A stretch of 54,708 nucleotides of DNA from Bacilli bacterium. GTDB taxonomy: Bacteria > Bacillota > Bacilli > Bacillales > Amphibacillaceae. Shown here in pieces: positions 36,963 through 46,780 of this stretch. The notes below the pieces were generated by a model, which did not search any database, was not told where the DNA came from, and was given only the letters and a program-made list of their open reading frames with translations. How positions within the stretch are numbered: the stretch's first letter is position 1; each line of letters opens with the position of its first letter. The stretch lies in contig DUPD01000011.1 of assembly GCA_012838505.1 (NCBI GenBank), positions 1 to 54,708 on the forward strand. The letters are read 5' to 3'. The position numbers were made by a program, and so were the translations under genes.

Positions 36963-38687
36963 CTAATTTTCTTTTTTGTTAAAAAAGGTTTGTAGTTCTG
37001 CCAATGACCAAGTGTTGACGACCGTTTCAGGCTTTAACCAACCGCGTCGCGCTACTTTAATTCCTTCAGTCATAAAACTTAATGTTTTTTTATTATGTGC
37101 ATCTGTATTAATTGCAATCGGCACACCTTTTTCTTGTGCTTTATTGACCCACTCAGCTGACAAATCAAACCGTTTCGGATTGGCATTTAACTCAAGAATT
37201 GTATTTGTTTTTTTCGCATAGTCAAGCAGTTCATCATGATTGACTCGATAGCCTTCACGTTTACCAATCAATCTGCCTGATGGGTGAGCGATCATTTTAA
37301 CGTATGGATTATCCATCGCGGCCTTGAGCCGCTTCATAATTTCTTCCTCTGACTGATTAAAGCTAGAATGAATCGCTCCAATGACAAAATCAAGCTCTTG
37401 TAAAAATTGATCATCAAAGTCTAGCTCACCATTTGGCAAGACATCCATCTCAACACCAGCTAAAATTTTGATTTCTGGATAGAGCTCGCGCAAGCGCTCA
37501 ATTTCTTCCCTTTGTTTACGAAGACGCTCTTCATTCAAACCATTAGCAACACGTAAAAATTTTGAATGATCAGTAATTGCCATGTATTGATAACCTTTAT
37601 CAAGGCAAAATTTAACCATTTCCTCAACAGAGTGAGCACCATCGCTCCACGTCGTATGCATGTGTAAGTCGCCAAGAATTTGCGCTTCAGAGACTAATGA
37701 GACTTCCTCTTCAAACACATCGAGCTCTCCTTTTGCTTCACGCAACTCGGGCGGAATAAAATTTAGACCAAAATGTTTGAAAAAAGCCTCTTCTGTTTCG
37801 AAAGTCTTCACTTTTCCAGTTGCTAAATTTTCCACACCATATTCACTAATTTTTTCACCTTGTTCTTTAGCGCGTTGACGCAATGCGACATTATGGTCTT
37901 TTGATCCGGTAAAATGGTGCAATGTCGTCGCAAATTGATCTGCGGTCACTAGACGAAAATCAACTGATACGTCATATTGATCGCTCAGGACAACCGAAAC
38001 CTTTGTCTCTCCCTGTGAGATGATTTGCTTGATGTCTTCCATATTAAGCAAGGCTTCCTTAACATCTTTCGGTTGATCAGTTGCAATAATAAAGTCGAGA
38101 TCTTTAATCGTCTCACGCATTCTTCGGATACTTCCTGCGATTGAATAGCGTTGAATCGTGTCAATCGATTCAAGATATGCTTCGATTTTTTTAGCTAATG
38201 GAAGCATGAAATCAATTGGTAAACGATCAGGACGAGTTCCTGCTTCTTCAATCGCCCGCAAGATATTTTCTTCTGTCTTTTTACCGAATCCTTTTAAAGC
38301 AGACACTTGATTTGCTTCACAAGCAATCCGCAAGCTCTCTTGATCCACGATATTAAGCTCTTGATACAGTCGAGCGAGTTTTTTTCCTCCGAGACCTGGT
38401 AAATCAAGTAGTGGAATTAAACCACTTGGAACGTCCGCTTCAAGTTCTGATAACAAAGTTGATTCTCCGGTCGTAAGATACTCACTAATAATCTCAGCTG
38501 TTCCTTTTCCAATCCCTTTAATTTTCGTGAAATCTTCAATCTCACTAAGTGCACGCTCATCAATTTCAAGCGATTGTGCTGCTTTTCGATAGGCCGAGAT
38601 CCGAAATGGATTCTCCCCTTTTAACTCTAAATAGAGAGCGATTTTTTCTAATAACTGAATCAGGTCTTTTTTATTCAATTGATTCAT
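36963..38687 (-). CDS. polX: Family X DNA polymerase with PHP domain (PolX)
   Basis: A 574-residue repair polymerase. The N-terminal half has two helix-hairpin-helix regions ([19 protein letters not shown]) and the nucleotidyltransferase palm with [19 protein letters not shown] (GS plus the metal-binding D-x-D). The C-terminal PHP domain shows [24 protein letters not shown] and INTDAHN, the metal ligands of a 3'-5' exonuclease. It fills gaps in base-excision repair. The ATG at 38687 has GGAGG upstream; 15 further codons upstream are not expected to be translated. Confidence 0.96.
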   Translation of the reverse strand: MNQLNKKDLIQLLEKIALYLELKGENPFRISAYRKAAQSLEIDERALSEIEDFTKIKGIGKGTAEIISEYLTTGESTLLSELEADVPSGLIPLLDLPGLGGKKLARLYQELNIVDQESLRIACEANQVSALKGFGKKTEENILRAIEEAGTRPDRLPIDFMLPLAKKIEAYLESIDTIQRYSIAGSIRRMRETIKDLDFIIATDQPKDVKEALLNMEDIKQIISQGETKVSVVLSDQYDVSVDFRLVTADQFATTLHHFTGSKDHNVALRQRAKEQGEKISEYGVENLATGKVKTFETEEAFFKHFGLNFIPPELREAKGELDVFEEEVSLVSEAQILGDLHMHTTWSDGAHSVEEMVKFCLDKGYQYMAITDHSKFLRVANGLNEERLRKQREEIERLRELYPEIKILAGVEMDVLPNGELDFDDQFLQELDFVIGAIHSSFNQSEEEIMKRLKAAMDNPYVKMIAHPSGRLIGKREGYRVNHDELLDYAKKTNTILELNANPKRFDLSAEWVNKAQEKGVPIAINTDAHNKKTLSFMTEGIKVARRGWLKPETVVNTWSLAELQTFFNKKEN

Positions 38688-38743
38688 GATGATCCCTCCA
38701 GTATTTTTTGTGAGAAAAACCCTTGTACACATGAGGTCAAGGG

Positions 38744-39286
38744 TTAGCTGTTAATTATATGTTCAAACCATAATGTTTTAATTTGTTCTGATAAAACGGG
38801 CGTTTGTTCAATCATAAATCGTGCCATACTTGAATCTGCTAATAAATTTTGGATCATCGTAATCGGCAATAACGACGCAACATAAACAATAATAAATAAA
38901 ACTAAATATTGTTCAATAAAGCCAAAAACAGCACCGAACAAGCCATTAACAACATTTAACACTGGTAATTCAGCGACAAAATCTAACATTGAGCTAATGA
39001 TGCTCATAACAATTTTTGTCACAAAGAACAACATGGCAAAAGCGATCATATTATAATAAGCGTTTTCTAACGAGAGCGTTTCACTAAAAAATGCCCAGTC
39101 TTCCGCTAAAATTCTAGGGTATGGAATTAGCATTTCTAAATGAACTGCGAGATTGTCATAAAAATAAACGGCAACAAAAAACGCAACAAAAAAACCTAAG
39201 AAATGAAATAATTGCAAAATTAAGCCGCGTTTTAAACCACGAAAAATTCCTAATACGAGTAATCCAAGTAAGATTAAATCTAACAT
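38744..39286 (-). CDS. cvpA: CvpA-family membrane protein (YshB)
   Basis: A 180-residue protein with four membrane segments (about residues 2-18, 23-45, 75-100 and 112-140), starting MLDLILLGLLVLGIFRGLKRG as is typical of CvpA. The family is linked to colicin V production in E. coli and to envelope homeostasis; the function in Bacilli is not established. It is placed between zapA and polX, like yshB. Confidence 0.9.
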   Translation of the reverse strand: MLDLILLGLLVLGIFRGLKRGLILQLFHFLGFFVAFFVAVYFYDNLAVHLEMLIPYPRILAEDWAFFSETLSLENAYYNMIAFAMLFFVTKIVMSIISSMLDFVAELPVLNVVNGLFGAVFGFIEQYLVLFIIVYVASLLPITMIQNLLADSSMARFMIEQTPVLSEQIKTLWFEHIINS

Positions 39287-39290
39287 AAGC

Positions 39291-39554
39291 CTATTGTTCC
39301 TCTTTCTCTGCTATTTTTTTCAGTAGTGTCTCATAATCCGCTTGTAATTTAAGATAGTCATTAATTGTATTTACAGCTGTTAAAACAGCTAGTCGTGTGG
39401 TATCTAGGCTTTTATTTGTCTGATAAATTTCTTTCATTTTATCGTCCACCATACTGGCAACAAGGCGTAAATGGTGTTTGTCTGCATCCCCAATAATCGT
39501 ATAGGTTCTGCCATAGATGTCAACTGTTATCCGTGTTTTTTGTTCTTGGGACAC
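39291..39554 (-). CDS. zapA: Cell division protein ZapA
   Basis: An 87-residue protein that bundles FtsZ filaments at the division site. The N-terminal domain (KTRITVDIYGRTYTIIGD) and the following helix (HHLRLVASMVDDKMKEI) end in a coiled coil (DYLKLQADYETLLKKIAEKEEQ). It is divergent from rnhC and first in a zapA-cvpA-polX-mutS2 run. Confidence 0.95.
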   Translation of the reverse strand: MSQEQKTRITVDIYGRTYTIIGDADKHHLRLVASMVDDKMKEIYQTNKSLDTTRLAVLTAVNTINDYLKLQADYETLLKKIAEKEEQ

Positions 39555-39675
39555 ACCGTTTCCCCCTTTTCTTCACTCCTACACATTATCTTAACATGAA
39601 CAGCTTATTTAGGGAACTATTCTAGTGAAGGTTTATTTGATATAATAGACAAAATACGCTTTTTGAGGTGATTGA

Positions 39676-40608
39676 ATGGCTAATATCGTTAAAGTCGTTT
39701 CTGACCAAACATTATCCGAGATGCAAATTGCTTACCAAACTTCGCTTAAAAAAACACCACCACATGCAGTCTTTTCAGCGCAGACAAATCAAACAACAAT
39801 TACTGCCTATAAATCAGGCAAAGTGCTGTTTCAAGGAGCTCATGCAGAACAAGAAGCTAACCGCTGGGGCGGCGAAGTTTCCGCTAAGAAAAAAACTGAA
39901 TCAAAACCAAAACAAGCACACCTTTATCACCCGGATTCAAGTTTGTTTACTCAATCAATTATTGGTTCTGATGAAGCAGGTACTGGTGATTATTTTGGAC
40001 CCATTACAGTTGCTGCTGCCTATGTCAGAAGTGATCAAATTGAGTTGTTGCGCGAACTTGGTGTCCGTGATTCAAAAAACTTATCTGATCCAATGATTGA
40101 AAAAATCGCGCAAGATATTTTGCTCTGTGAAATTCCATATTCATTAATGACATTGCCGAATCCAAAATATAATCAATTACAAGCACGCGGTTGGACACAA
40201 GGAAAAATGAAAACAATGCTTCACGACGCTGCGATTAATTCTCTTTTAGAAAAAATTTCTCCAGCCAAGCCTGATGGGATCTTAATTGATCAATTTTCTG
40301 AACCAGGCGTGTACATCAATCATTTAAGAACTGAAAATAAACGCCTACCAGATTCAACTTATTTTATTACGAAAGCAGAAAGCCACTCGATCGCAGTCGC
40401 AACTGCTTCAATTATCGCACGTGCACGATTCGTTCGAGAGATTGACCGATTAAGCAAGCAAGTTGGCATGACCTTACCTAAAGGTGCATCAGCCAAAGTC
40501 GATCAAACCGCCGGCACAATTATCCGTCGCAACAGTGAAGCATATTTAAACAATATCGCCAAAGTTCATTTTGCCAACACAAAAAAAGCAGCAGCCTATT
40601 TGAAATAG
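39676..40608 (+). CDS. rnhC: Ribonuclease HIII
   Basis: A 310-residue enzyme that degrades RNA in RNA-DNA hybrids. The N-terminal TBP-like substrate-binding domain covers about residues 1-85, and the catalytic domain starts with GSDEAGTGDYFGPITV, giving the D-E pair; further acidic residues lie in ILIDQF near 205 and in the ESHSIAVATASIIAR segment near 235. GAGGTG lies before the ATG. It is divergent from zapA, with TATAAT in the shared gap. Confidence 0.97.
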   Translation: MANIVKVVSDQTLSEMQIAYQTSLKKTPPHAVFSAQTNQTTITAYKSGKVLFQGAHAEQEANRWGGEVSAKKKTESKPKQAHLYHPDSSLFTQSIIGSDEAGTGDYFGPITVAAAYVRSDQIELLRELGVRDSKNLSDPMIEKIAQDILLCEIPYSLMTLPNPKYNQLQARGWTQGKMKTMLHDAAINSLLEKISPAKPDGILIDQFSEPGVYINHLRTENKRLPDSTYFITKAESHSIAVATASIIARARFVREIDRLSKQVGMTLPKGASAKVDQTAGTIIRRNSEAYLNNIAKVHFANTKKAAAYLK

Positions 40609-40625
40609 GGATTGGCTGCTTTTTG
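40583..40625 (+). terminator. Terminator overlapping the end of rnhC
   Basis: AAAAAGCAGC and GCTGCTTTTT form the outer stem with an inner CC/GG pairing. The stem includes the last rnhC codons. Confidence 0.8.
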
Positions 40626-40750
40626 ATTATGGCAGATTTTATATGCACTGTTATATCTTACGACCATCGATTTATTTCAGATCAGGAATTAGATCAGTTA
40701 ATAATGTATACTCATTAAGAGTGAATTGAGAAAAGTGAGATTTTCTATTG

Positions 40751-41138
40751 TCACTGTATAGGTGGCAGTCTATATGATTTTATTTCTTTTACCTTTCCAG
40801 ACTTTGCGGCATTACTGAACGTGTACACATCGCAAAAATTAATTTTTGTCCCGTTTGCTAATGAAATCACACCATTTATTGATGCGAATTTACCATGTGT
40901 GATCACCTGATAAATCTCAAGCACAATAATATTGTTATTATTTTCATCCTGTATCGCAGTAATGAATTGAGCTTAGGCTTTCTACTTTTTTATTCTCTTG
41001 TAATTGATCCCACACAATCGATTCATCTCCATATTTCTTGATGACATCGTTGTGTCGCATAACTAAAGCTACTGTAAATTCAATAACTATTTGTTTTCTT
41101 GGAGCATTATCGCATCCTTTAGGAACGATAAGCTTCAT
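40751..41138 (-). pseudogene. Frameshifted NTF2/SnoaL-like small protein gene
   Basis: The first frame reads MKLIVPKGCDNAPRKQIVIE and on to DQLQENKKVESL; after a one-base shift it continues AQFITAIQDENNNNIIVLEI, then FASINGVISLANGTKINFCD and KVKEIKSYRLPPIQ before a stop. Together they make about 128 residues in the order of an NTF2-like fold (start with CDNAPRK, a long helix, then strands). The combined length is 388 bases, not divisible by three. No active product is expected. Confidence 0.65.
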
Positions 41139-41189
41139 TTTACTTTGGGAACTGTTCACTTCATTCCACCTCCTAAAAGGAACTATTAT

Positions 41190-41390
41190 TCACTTAAGAA
41201 AATTAACAACAACCCCTCCTATACCTGCGAGAGTCATCATAATACCACCAAAACGTGTTGACCAAATGTATAAACTTGATGGTTCCGTATTATCGTTTGA
41301 TTTCCAATTCTCTTGTATAAACCATATAACGGATGGTTTTACAATTATCACGACACCAATAATCATTAGAATGATACCTAGTAAAAACAT
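41190..41390 (-). CDS. Small two-pass membrane protein (DUF6199-like)
   Basis: A 66-residue protein with two membrane helices (about residues 3-20 and 47-63) joined by a polar loop containing IWFIQENWKSND. The pattern FLLGIILMIIGVVIIVKPS matches a small family common in Bacilli with no known role. It is the only intact gene beside the secreted protein in this decayed stretch. Confidence 0.6.
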   Translation of the reverse strand: MFLLGIILMIIGVVIIVKPSVIWFIQENWKSNDNTEPSSLYIWSTRFGGIMMTLAGIGGVVVNFLK

Positions 41391-41431
41391 TTTAAAGTCC
41401 TCCCATCATAATAATTCGAAGTACTAAAAAA

Positions 41432-42019
41432 TCATCTCTTTCTTTTATAGCAATAAAGTAGGAATATTACTGCTATACCAACTAAAGCAGTGGCACTGAC
41501 CGATAAGAAAATAAGTAAATTGTTGTTCTCAGGATCAGATTGTTCATCAACTGCTCTTGCTGTTTGCGTTTCTAGAAAATCTTCGTAAAACAGGCTGCTT
41601 TCTTCGACAAAACCTTCAACTTTTCCGTTTTTGATTTGAATCATACCGTTTGGACCTCCAACTGGTATGAGAAAATCATGATACTCACTATTTTCTAAAA
41701 ATAAAAGAAATTCTCCATCTTCACTTTGAAATTCGTCAGCCCAGCCAAGATCAAAAATGTCTAAACCAGCTGTAATCGTTTGGTCATGAATATCTCCTTT
41801 GTAAACACTTTTGACGTTAAAATCAAAACCTTGAAAAATAAATTGCCTGGGCTGTGGTTCACTTGTAAAATCATATGTTCCAATAATAATAACTTCGGCT
41901 CGCTCAAGAACCTCCTCTGGTTCTAATCCAACCCAAGTTGTAGCAGAAACAGTATTGCTTGTTAACGTTAATGATGTAAAAAAGCAGACAAGTAAAAATA
42001 TAACATATGATTTTCTCAT
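41432..42019 (-). CDS. Secreted, C-terminally membrane-anchored protein of unknown function
   Basis: A 195-residue protein with an N-terminal signal peptide (cleavage likely after about residue 26, NTVSA), a mature domain with ERAEVIIIGTYDF, VKSVYKGD, DGEFLLFLEN and VGGPNGM, and a C-terminal membrane helix (about 168-189) ending in YKRKR. It resembles the lipoprotein at 30634-31209 in motif order. GGAG precedes the ATG. It may be sorted to the membrane surface; function unknown. Confidence 0.7.
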   Translation of the reverse strand: MRKSYVIFLLVCFFTSLTLTSNTVSATTWVGLEPEEVLERAEVIIIGTYDFTSEPQPRQFIFQGFDFNVKSVYKGDIHDQTITAGLDIFDLGWADEFQSEDGEFLLFLENSEYHDFLIPVGGPNGMIQIKNGKVEGFVEESSLFYEDFLETQTARAVDEQSDPENNNLLIFLSVSATALVGIAVIFLLYCYKRKR

Positions 42020-42170
42020 TATATTTCCATCTCCTTTTTGTTAATTAAATACAATGAATAGGAATAATTAAAATCTATCCTTCTAGTACTTATCTTTTCA
42101 TTCGTTTATCAATTTTAAAGTGCTGTCAATTAAATCATATCATTCATTTCAAAATTTACCATGATAAAGA

Positions 42171-42523
42171 AAAAATTTGTTATTATATTGGTCTCAAATT
42201 GATCTAACTGATCCTGATGGTCAATTTCATGATCGTAGTTCGCAATATCGGACAGCAATTTTTTATCAAAATGAACAACAAAAGCAACTTTCGATTGAAG
42301 CTAGCGGGCGTTTAGTCAACCGATTGTGACTGAGATTATCAAGTATTCGAAATTCTACCCTGCTGAAGATTACCATCAAGATTTTTGTCAAAAAAATGAA
42401 TCTGAACATATAAAAGATTGCCAACTTTCCGGTCGAGTTCAATTTATTGAACAAAATTGGAATTACTTTCACAACTATAAAACCAATGAAAATTCAATCG
42501 TTAGAGATCACCTTCTAAATTGA
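42171..42523 (+). pseudogene. msrA: Remnant of peptide methionine sulfoxide reductase MsrA
   Basis: The remnant begins without a start at NLLLYWSQIDLTDPDGQF, runs through HDRSSQYRTAIFYQNEQQ, then shifts frame by one base after SIEASGRLV and continues PIVTEI-like into YSKFYPAEDYHQDF and ending near NW. These are the central and C-terminal MsrA motifs (D-P-D-G-Q-F, QYR-AIFY, FYPAEDYHQD). The catalytic N-terminal GCFW region is missing. Its 3' end runs directly into array 3. Confidence 0.85.
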
Positions 42524-42772
42524 TGTGGTCTCTAACGAATAAAGACTAATCGTCAGAAATCAACCTCTGAATCGATACGATCTCTAACGAATAAAGGCTA
42601 ATCGTCAGAGATCACTCTCTGAATCGGTGCGATCTCTAACGAATAAAGACTAATCGTCAGAGATCAACCTCTGAATCGGTGCGATCTCTAACGAATAAAG
42701 ACTAATCGTCAGAAATCAACCTCTGAATCGGTGCGATCTCTAACGAATAGGAGCTAATCATCAGGTGTCTCA
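42498..42772 (+). repeat. 52-bp tandem palindrome array 3 (five units plus an inverted half-unit)
   Basis: TAACGAATA begins at 42533, 42585, 42637, 42689 and 42741, again exactly 52 bp apart. An inverted half-unit (CGTTAGAGATC) opens the array at 42499. The spacer is AACCTCTGAATCGGTGC, specific to this array. The last unit changes to AATAGGAGCTAATC and then CAGGTGTCTCAC, close to the last unit of array 1, and is followed by TTGATATCCAAT as at the end of array 2. It lies between the 3' end of the msrA remnant and pheT. Confidence 0.95.
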
Positions 42773-42868
42773 CATAAAATTGCTTTGATATCCAATCAAT
42801 CACGATAAATCGTTAGTCATTCGGCAAGCTTATCTATAAATAACGCATTTTATAATTTCTTAAACAAT

Positions 42869-42921
42869 AAAAAAATACGTGGTTTGACAGTCAATATTCA
42901 CCCTGTCAAAACCACGTATTT
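42869..42921 (-). terminator. Terminator after pheT
   Basis: AAATACGTGGTTT and AAACCACGTATTT with an added GACAG/CTGTC make a long stem, followed by seven Ts on the minus strand. Confidence 0.9.
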
Positions 42922-42931
42922 ATATTATTTA

Positions 42932-45358
42932 TTAAGCTCTCAACACCGCATCATGTTCGGCTTTCACTTTTTCCAAAATCACTTCATAAGATGCTTCAAC
43001 TTCTTCATCTTTAAGCGTTCGTTCTGGGTTGAAGTAAAGTAAGCTTAAGGCAAGAGATTTTTTACTCTCTTCTAAATGTTCGCCTTGATAAACATCAAAA
43101 ACATGAACATTCTGAAGCCATTCCCCACCAGCTTCGATAATTGTTGCTTCTAAGTCAGCTGCCGTTACAGACTCATCAACAATTAATGCAACATCTCGTT
43201 TAATCGATGGGTAACGCGGAATCTTAGTAAACGATGGTTCATCATCATGAATCGCGAATAGATGATCTAAGTCGAGATCAAAGACATATGTCTCTTTTAA
43301 GTCAAAATCTTTCTCTACTAGCGGATGAACTTGACCGATAAAACCAATCGCCACATCGTCAATAAAAATTTGTGCCGTACGGCCTGGGTGCATCTGCTTC
43401 ATCTCAATTTGCTTGTAAGTTGGTGTCACCTTCAAGCGAGTGAATAACTCATCCAAAATTCCTTTTGCTAAATAAAAATCGACTGATTTTGCTTCTTGTT
43501 GCCACTCATGCGTCAGCCATTTTCCAGTAATTGCACCACTTAAACGCAGTTTTTCTTTTGGCTGAGTTTTAACAACTTCTTCTTTCCCAATAAAAATATT
43601 CCCGATTTCGTAGTAGCCTAAGTTTTGCTCTTTACGTGCAACGTTGTACGATAAAGTGTGCAACATTTCAGGTAACAAACTTTGTCTCAGCGTACTGTGC
43701 TCTTCAGTCATCGGTCTTGATAAACGGACTGCACTCTTACTCACAGCCTCGACTTCTGGACTAATCAACAGTTTAGCACGATCGTCTGTCGTCAATGAAT
43801 AGGTGATCGCCTCCATTAAACCAGCACCTTCCATGTATTGCTTCACATAGCGCTTCAACTGCTGATTTTTTGTCAGCTGACCAGCTTGCTGACTCCCTTC
43901 TGGTAATGTATATGGTAAATGATCGTAACCATAAATACGGGCAACTTCTTCAAGGATATCTTCAAAAATTGAAATATCTTGACGGCGCGTTGGGACCGTA
44001 ATGTGGAACGTATCACCATCTTGAACAAACTGGAAACGTAATTTTTCAAAAATAACCGCAATTTCACTTGCTTCAATTTCTGTTCCCAAACGATTATTGA
44101 TTCGTTCAACGGTAACAGTGATTTGTTTTTCAGATCGATCAAGCTCGTCAAACTCACTGATTCCACTTAAAACAGTCCCATTGGCATATTCGGCTAGTAA
44201 ACGTGCAGCTCGCTGACCCGCTTTTCTAACCCGATTCGGGTCAACACCTTTTTCAAAACGTGAGCTTGATTCACTACGTAATTGATGATCTTTTGAACCG
44301 ATTCGAACCCGTTTCGGATCGAAATAAGCTGTTTCAAGTAAAACCGTTGTCGTTTCGTCTGATACTTCTGAATCTGCTCCGCCCATTACCCCAGCGATTG
44401 CTGTTGGAACTGTTCCATTGGTAATGACTAAATGATCGGTTGTTAATGTTCGCTCAACATCATCAAGCGTGACAATTTTTTCTTGATCAGTTGCCCTGCG
44501 AACGACAACCTGATCTGAGCCAAATTTGTCAAAATCAAACGCATGTAATGGCTGACCATATTCAAGTAAAACAAAGTTAGTTATATCAACAACGTTATTA
44601 ATTGGACGAATACCCGCTGCCATCAAGTGATTTTGCATCCATTGAGGTGCCGGACCAACTTTAATATCTTTAATCACAAACGCACCATAGTATGGATTAT
44701 CTTCTCTTGCCTCAACTTTGATCGTCACATGATCAGTTGCTTTCTCTGCAATTGTCTCAACTGATTCTTCAGGCAAACGAACGTCTCGACCTAAAATTGC
44801 GGCCACTTCATAGGCAACACCGATCATACTAAGTGCATCCGCCCGGTTTGGTGTTAAGTCAAACTCAAGAATTGCGTCGTCTAAGTTTAAATAGTCAGTT
44901 ACATCCGCCCCTACTTCAACTTGATCAGAAAAAACATGAATCCCATCAGCTGCATCTTTCGGCAGATAGGCTTCTTTAACTCCTAATTCGTCTAATGAAC
45001 AAATCATCCCTTGTGATTCTTCGCCACGTAACTTTGTTTTCTTAATTTTAAAATTACCCGGTAAAACGGCACCTGGTTTAGCAACTGCAACCTTCTGACC
45101 TGCTGCGACGTTAGGTGCGCCACAAACAATTTGCAACGTTTCATCACCGACATCAACTTGACATAATTTTAACTTATCAGCATTTGGATGCTGCTCACAT
45201 GACTCGATAGATCCTACTACAACACCGGTACTTTTCTCGGCAAAATAAGCAACACCATCAACTTCAATCCCTGCTTTTGTAATCAGACTTGCTAATTCAT
45301 CGGGTGTATATCCATCTAAATCAACATATTTTTTTAACCAATTTAAAGAAACTTGCAT
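42932..45358 (-). CDS. pheT: Phenylalanyl-tRNA synthetase beta subunit
   Basis: An 808-residue subunit with the full domain set: N-terminal tRNA-binding OB fold (VVVGSIESCEQHPNADKLKL, about 45-65), B3/B4 editing domain near 210-400 (RPINNVVDITNFVLLEYGQPLHAFD), B5, a catalytic-like core, and a C-terminal anticodon-binding FDX-ACB domain (about 715-805). It works as an alpha2-beta2 enzyme with PheS. It starts 15 bases after pheS. Confidence 0.98.
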   Translation of the reverse strand: MQVSLNWLKKYVDLDGYTPDELASLITKAGIEVDGVAYFAEKSTGVVVGSIESCEQHPNADKLKLCQVDVGDETLQIVCGAPNVAAGQKVAVAKPGAVLPGNFKIKKTKLRGEESQGMICSLDELGVKEAYLPKDAADGIHVFSDQVEVGADVTDYLNLDDAILEFDLTPNRADALSMIGVAYEVAAILGRDVRLPEESVETIAEKATDHVTIKVEAREDNPYYGAFVIKDIKVGPAPQWMQNHLMAAGIRPINNVVDITNFVLLEYGQPLHAFDFDKFGSDQVVVRRATDQEKIVTLDDVERTLTTDHLVITNGTVPTAIAGVMGGADSEVSDETTTVLLETAYFDPKRVRIGSKDHQLRSESSSRFEKGVDPNRVRKAGQRAARLLAEYANGTVLSGISEFDELDRSEKQITVTVERINNRLGTEIEASEIAVIFEKLRFQFVQDGDTFHITVPTRRQDISIFEDILEEVARIYGYDHLPYTLPEGSQQAGQLTKNQQLKRYVKQYMEGAGLMEAITYSLTTDDRAKLLISPEVEAVSKSAVRLSRPMTEEHSTLRQSLLPEMLHTLSYNVARKEQNLGYYEIGNIFIGKEEVVKTQPKEKLRLSGAITGKWLTHEWQQEAKSVDFYLAKGILDELFTRLKVTPTYKQIEMKQMHPGRTAQIFIDDVAIGFIGQVHPLVEKDFDLKETYVFDLDLDHLFAIHDDEPSFTKIPRYPSIKRDVALIVDESVTAADLEATIIEAGGEWLQNVHVFDVYQGEHLEESKKSLALSLLYFNPERTLKDEEVEASYEVILEKVKAEHDAVLRA

Positions 45359-45373
45359 CTTAATCCTCCTCGT

Positions 45374-46408
45374 TTAAGCTTCGTGATACTGCTCCAAAAA
45401 GCGACGATCATTCGTGTAGAAATGACGAATATCATCAACTCCATATTTCAATATCGCAATTCGATCTGGTCCCATTCCAAAAGCAAAACCGCTGTATACT
45501 TCTGGATCATACCCGGCCATTTCTAATACTTTCGGGTGAACCATGCCACCACCTAAAATTTCAATCCAGCCTGTTTGTTTACAAACTGAGCAACCTTTTC
45601 CTTTACAAACTTTACATGAAATATCCATCTCGACAGAAGGCTCTGTGAATGGGAAGAAGCTTGGACGTAGCCGAATTTCCCGTTCTGGTCCAAAAAATTG
45701 CTTAGCAAATTGGTTAAGCACGCCTTTGAGATCACTCATACGAACATTTTTATCAACATACAGTCCCTCAACTTGAGTAAATTGATGTGAGTGTGTTGCA
45801 TCATCCGAGTCACGGCGATAAACTTTTCCAGGGCAAATCATTTTGACAGGTTTACTGCCTTGATATTCACCCATTGTTCGTGCTTGAACCGGCGATGTGT
45901 GTGTCCGTAATAATAACTCCTCAGTAATATAAAATGAGTCTTGCATATCCCGCGCTGGGTGATCTTTCGGAATATTTAATGCTTCGAAATTATAGTAATC
46001 CGTTTCTACTTCAGGTCCTTCTCTAACCTCAAAACCCATTCCAATAAACAGATCTTCAATTTCCTCAATTAATTGCGTGAGTAAATGTGGACCACCTACT
46101 TGTACAGGACGTCCTGGTAAAGTCACATCAATTGTTTCTGTTTTTAGTTGTTCATTTAAAGCCGCTTCTTCTAAAATACGTTTTTCAGTTTCAATTGCAT
46201 CAGCAATCGCAGCTCGAACTTTGTTAGCTAGCTCGCCTATTACTGGGCGCTCTTCTGGAGCGAGTTTCCCCATTCCTCTGAGTACTTCTGTAATCGGACC
46301 TTTTTTTCCTAAATAAGCGACACGAACTTTCTCAACATCTGCCAATGATTGAGCTTGCTCAACTTGTTCGAGTGCTTCATTTTGTAATGCTGTTAATTTT
46401 TCTTTCAT
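45374..46408 (-). CDS. pheS: Phenylalanyl-tRNA synthetase alpha subunit
   Basis: A 344-residue class II synthetase subunit. The N-terminal coiled coil (about 1-85) binds tRNA; motif 1 begins [20 protein letters not shown], motif 2 is [15 protein letters not shown] near 200, a CKVCKGKGC pair lies near 264, and motif 3 is [14 protein letters not shown] near 309. The expression is set by the T-box leader just upstream. Confidence 0.98.
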   Translation of the reverse strand: MKEKLTALQNEALEQVEQAQSLADVEKVRVAYLGKKGPITEVLRGMGKLAPEERPVIGELANKVRAAIADAIETEKRILEEAALNEQLKTETIDVTLPGRPVQVGGPHLLTQLIEEIEDLFIGMGFEVREGPEVETDYYNFEALNIPKDHPARDMQDSFYITEELLLRTHTSPVQARTMGEYQGSKPVKMICPGKVYRRDSDDATHSHQFTQVEGLYVDKNVRMSDLKGVLNQFAKQFFGPEREIRLRPSFFPFTEPSVEMDISCKVCKGKGCSVCKQTGWIEILGGGMVHPKVLEMAGYDPEVYSGFAFGMGPDRIAILKYGVDDIRHFYTNDRRFLEQYHEA

Positions 46409-46469
46409 TAAAACGACCTCCTTGAATTTAATAAAACATAGCTCAACTTATTTTTTATTTAAAAAATAA

Positions 46470-46738
46470 AAAAACCTCCATCCCAAAAAAGGGACGAGGT
46501 TTGAAAGTTTCGCGGTACCACCCTAGTTGGCAATTAAAATTGCCCACTTGATTGTTTTAACGGACATAATCCGGAACGTTCTTACTTGACTAAATAGATC
46601 AAGGTCCCAAACGTCAGCTCCAGAGTGAAACTTCAGCTTTTATCAATGGGCTTGCTTTCAGTCAAGGCAAGGCATTCCTGTATCATTGATCAGTTAAAAG
46701 CTTACTAGCTCCTTCATTGCTTTTCATATATGACTCTC
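46470..46738 (-). promoter_or_regulatory. T-box leader of pheST
   Basis: The T-box core AGGGTGGTACCGCGAAA is at about 46505-46521, followed by a terminator stem ACCTCGTCCC/GGGATGGAGGT with seven Ts (46468-46500). The likely specifier is TTC followed by A (46629-46627), preceded by GCTGAAG. AGCTAGTA marks stem I. Uncharged tRNA-Phe would stabilise the antiterminator. Confidence 0.93.
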
Positions 46739-46767
46739 ATTATAGAAAAGTTCAGACGATTTTGCAA
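46739..46767 (-). promoter_or_regulatory. pheST promoter
   Basis: TTGCAA and TATAAT are spaced by 17 bases directly before the T-box leader. Confidence 0.75.
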
Positions 46768-46780
46768 CTTTATTCCTCAA

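Noticed and set aside
39668-40096. 142-codon frame overlapping rnhC
   Set aside because: It is an alternate frame of rnhC, whose own frame carries the catalytic motifs.
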